Part shown: in pieces, positions 42,760 to 42,968 of the stretch
Position numbering within the stretch: position 1 is the stretch's first letter
Layout: the number at the start of each line of letters is the position of its first letter
Origin: Hofstenia miamia
Taxonomy: Eukaryota; Xenacoelomorpha; Acoela
Assembly: GCA_004352715.1 (NCBI GenBank)
Contig: SCFE01000098.1
Location: 1-42,968 of the forward strand
DNA length: 42,968 nucleotides
Reading direction: 5' to 3'
The notes under the pieces: generated by a model
The model's database searches: none
Told to the model about the DNA's origin: nothing
The model's input: only the letters and a program-made list of their open reading frames with translations
Made by a program: the position numbers and the translations under genes

Positions 42760-42968
42760 TGTTTTCTTTTCCACGTGTTGTAGTTTATACACATTTTGCT
42801 GTCTTTACATGGGTTGTATGTATTTACATGGGTTTTCCAGCTTTCACTGCTTTTATCATCTTTTCCATGTTGTTCACTCTTACATGCCTTTTATAATGTT
42901 ATATGGTTGCATACATTACACGGCTTTTCCGGGTTTCACTGCTTTGTTGACTTTTCCATGTTTTTACA

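Overview
The window looks like AT-rich nuclear DNA of an invertebrate animal. It has no bacterial gene layout, operons, rRNA or tRNA that I can see. It has many (TA)n microsatellites, short introns with GT/AG borders, and a dense layer of mobile elements typical of metazoan genomes: gypsy-like LTR retrotransposons, a Penelope-like element, Tc1/mariner, piggyBac, a probable CMC/Chapaev-like transposon, hAT-like fragments and small inverted-repeat elements. I cannot place the species. Almost every coding stretch is a transposon remnant with stops and frameshifts. The one convincing host-like coding piece is a 3' terminal exon on the minus strand at 5001-5383.

Layout. 1-9800: sparse AT-rich DNA with microsatellites, a diverged 118-bp repeat pair (2918-3035 and 4616-4732), a sequence gap (3832-4506), the host-like exon with a poly(A) signal, and a decayed THAP-like zinc-finger stretch (8944-9150). 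9845-10326: copy 1 of an interspersed repeat ending in a G/C palindrome. 10600-11545: a decayed Penelope-like element (RT C-terminus plus GIY-YIG endonuclease), whose 3' tail recurs inverted at 12200-12287. 12290-24612: a nest of one gypsy-like family. Copy A is on the minus strand (gag/NC/protease remnants). Copy B is on the plus strand (gag to protease) and stops exactly where a 1147-bp LTR starts. Copy D follows (LTR, primer-binding site, gag, RT, RNase H, start of integrase). D is itself broken twice: in gag by a 2.9-kb cluster of hAT-like and palindromic repeat units, and in pol by a 1634-bp DNA transposon with about 140-bp terminal inverted repeats and a 4-bp target duplication.

24636-25635 is a gap, followed by a Tc1-like transposon end with a broken transposase (25636-26527), inserted at a TA into copy 2 of the interspersed repeat (26528-27297, which contains another gap). 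27.7-28.0 kb has a possible P-element/THAP9-like transposase scrap. 29376-29951 is a small inverted-repeat element inside a TA microsatellite. 30032-38420 holds two related, apparently gag-only LTR elements in opposite orientation, with two inverted solo LTRs (34349-35314 and 35722-36641) between them. 39382-41736 is a piggyBac pseudogene split by a solo LTR of the same family as the D LTR. The last kilobase has short tandem repeats.

There is no functional pathway here. The interest lies in the insertion history, in the transposon inside the gypsy pol gene, in the palindromic repeat arrays, and in the unrecognised protein of the gag-only elements.
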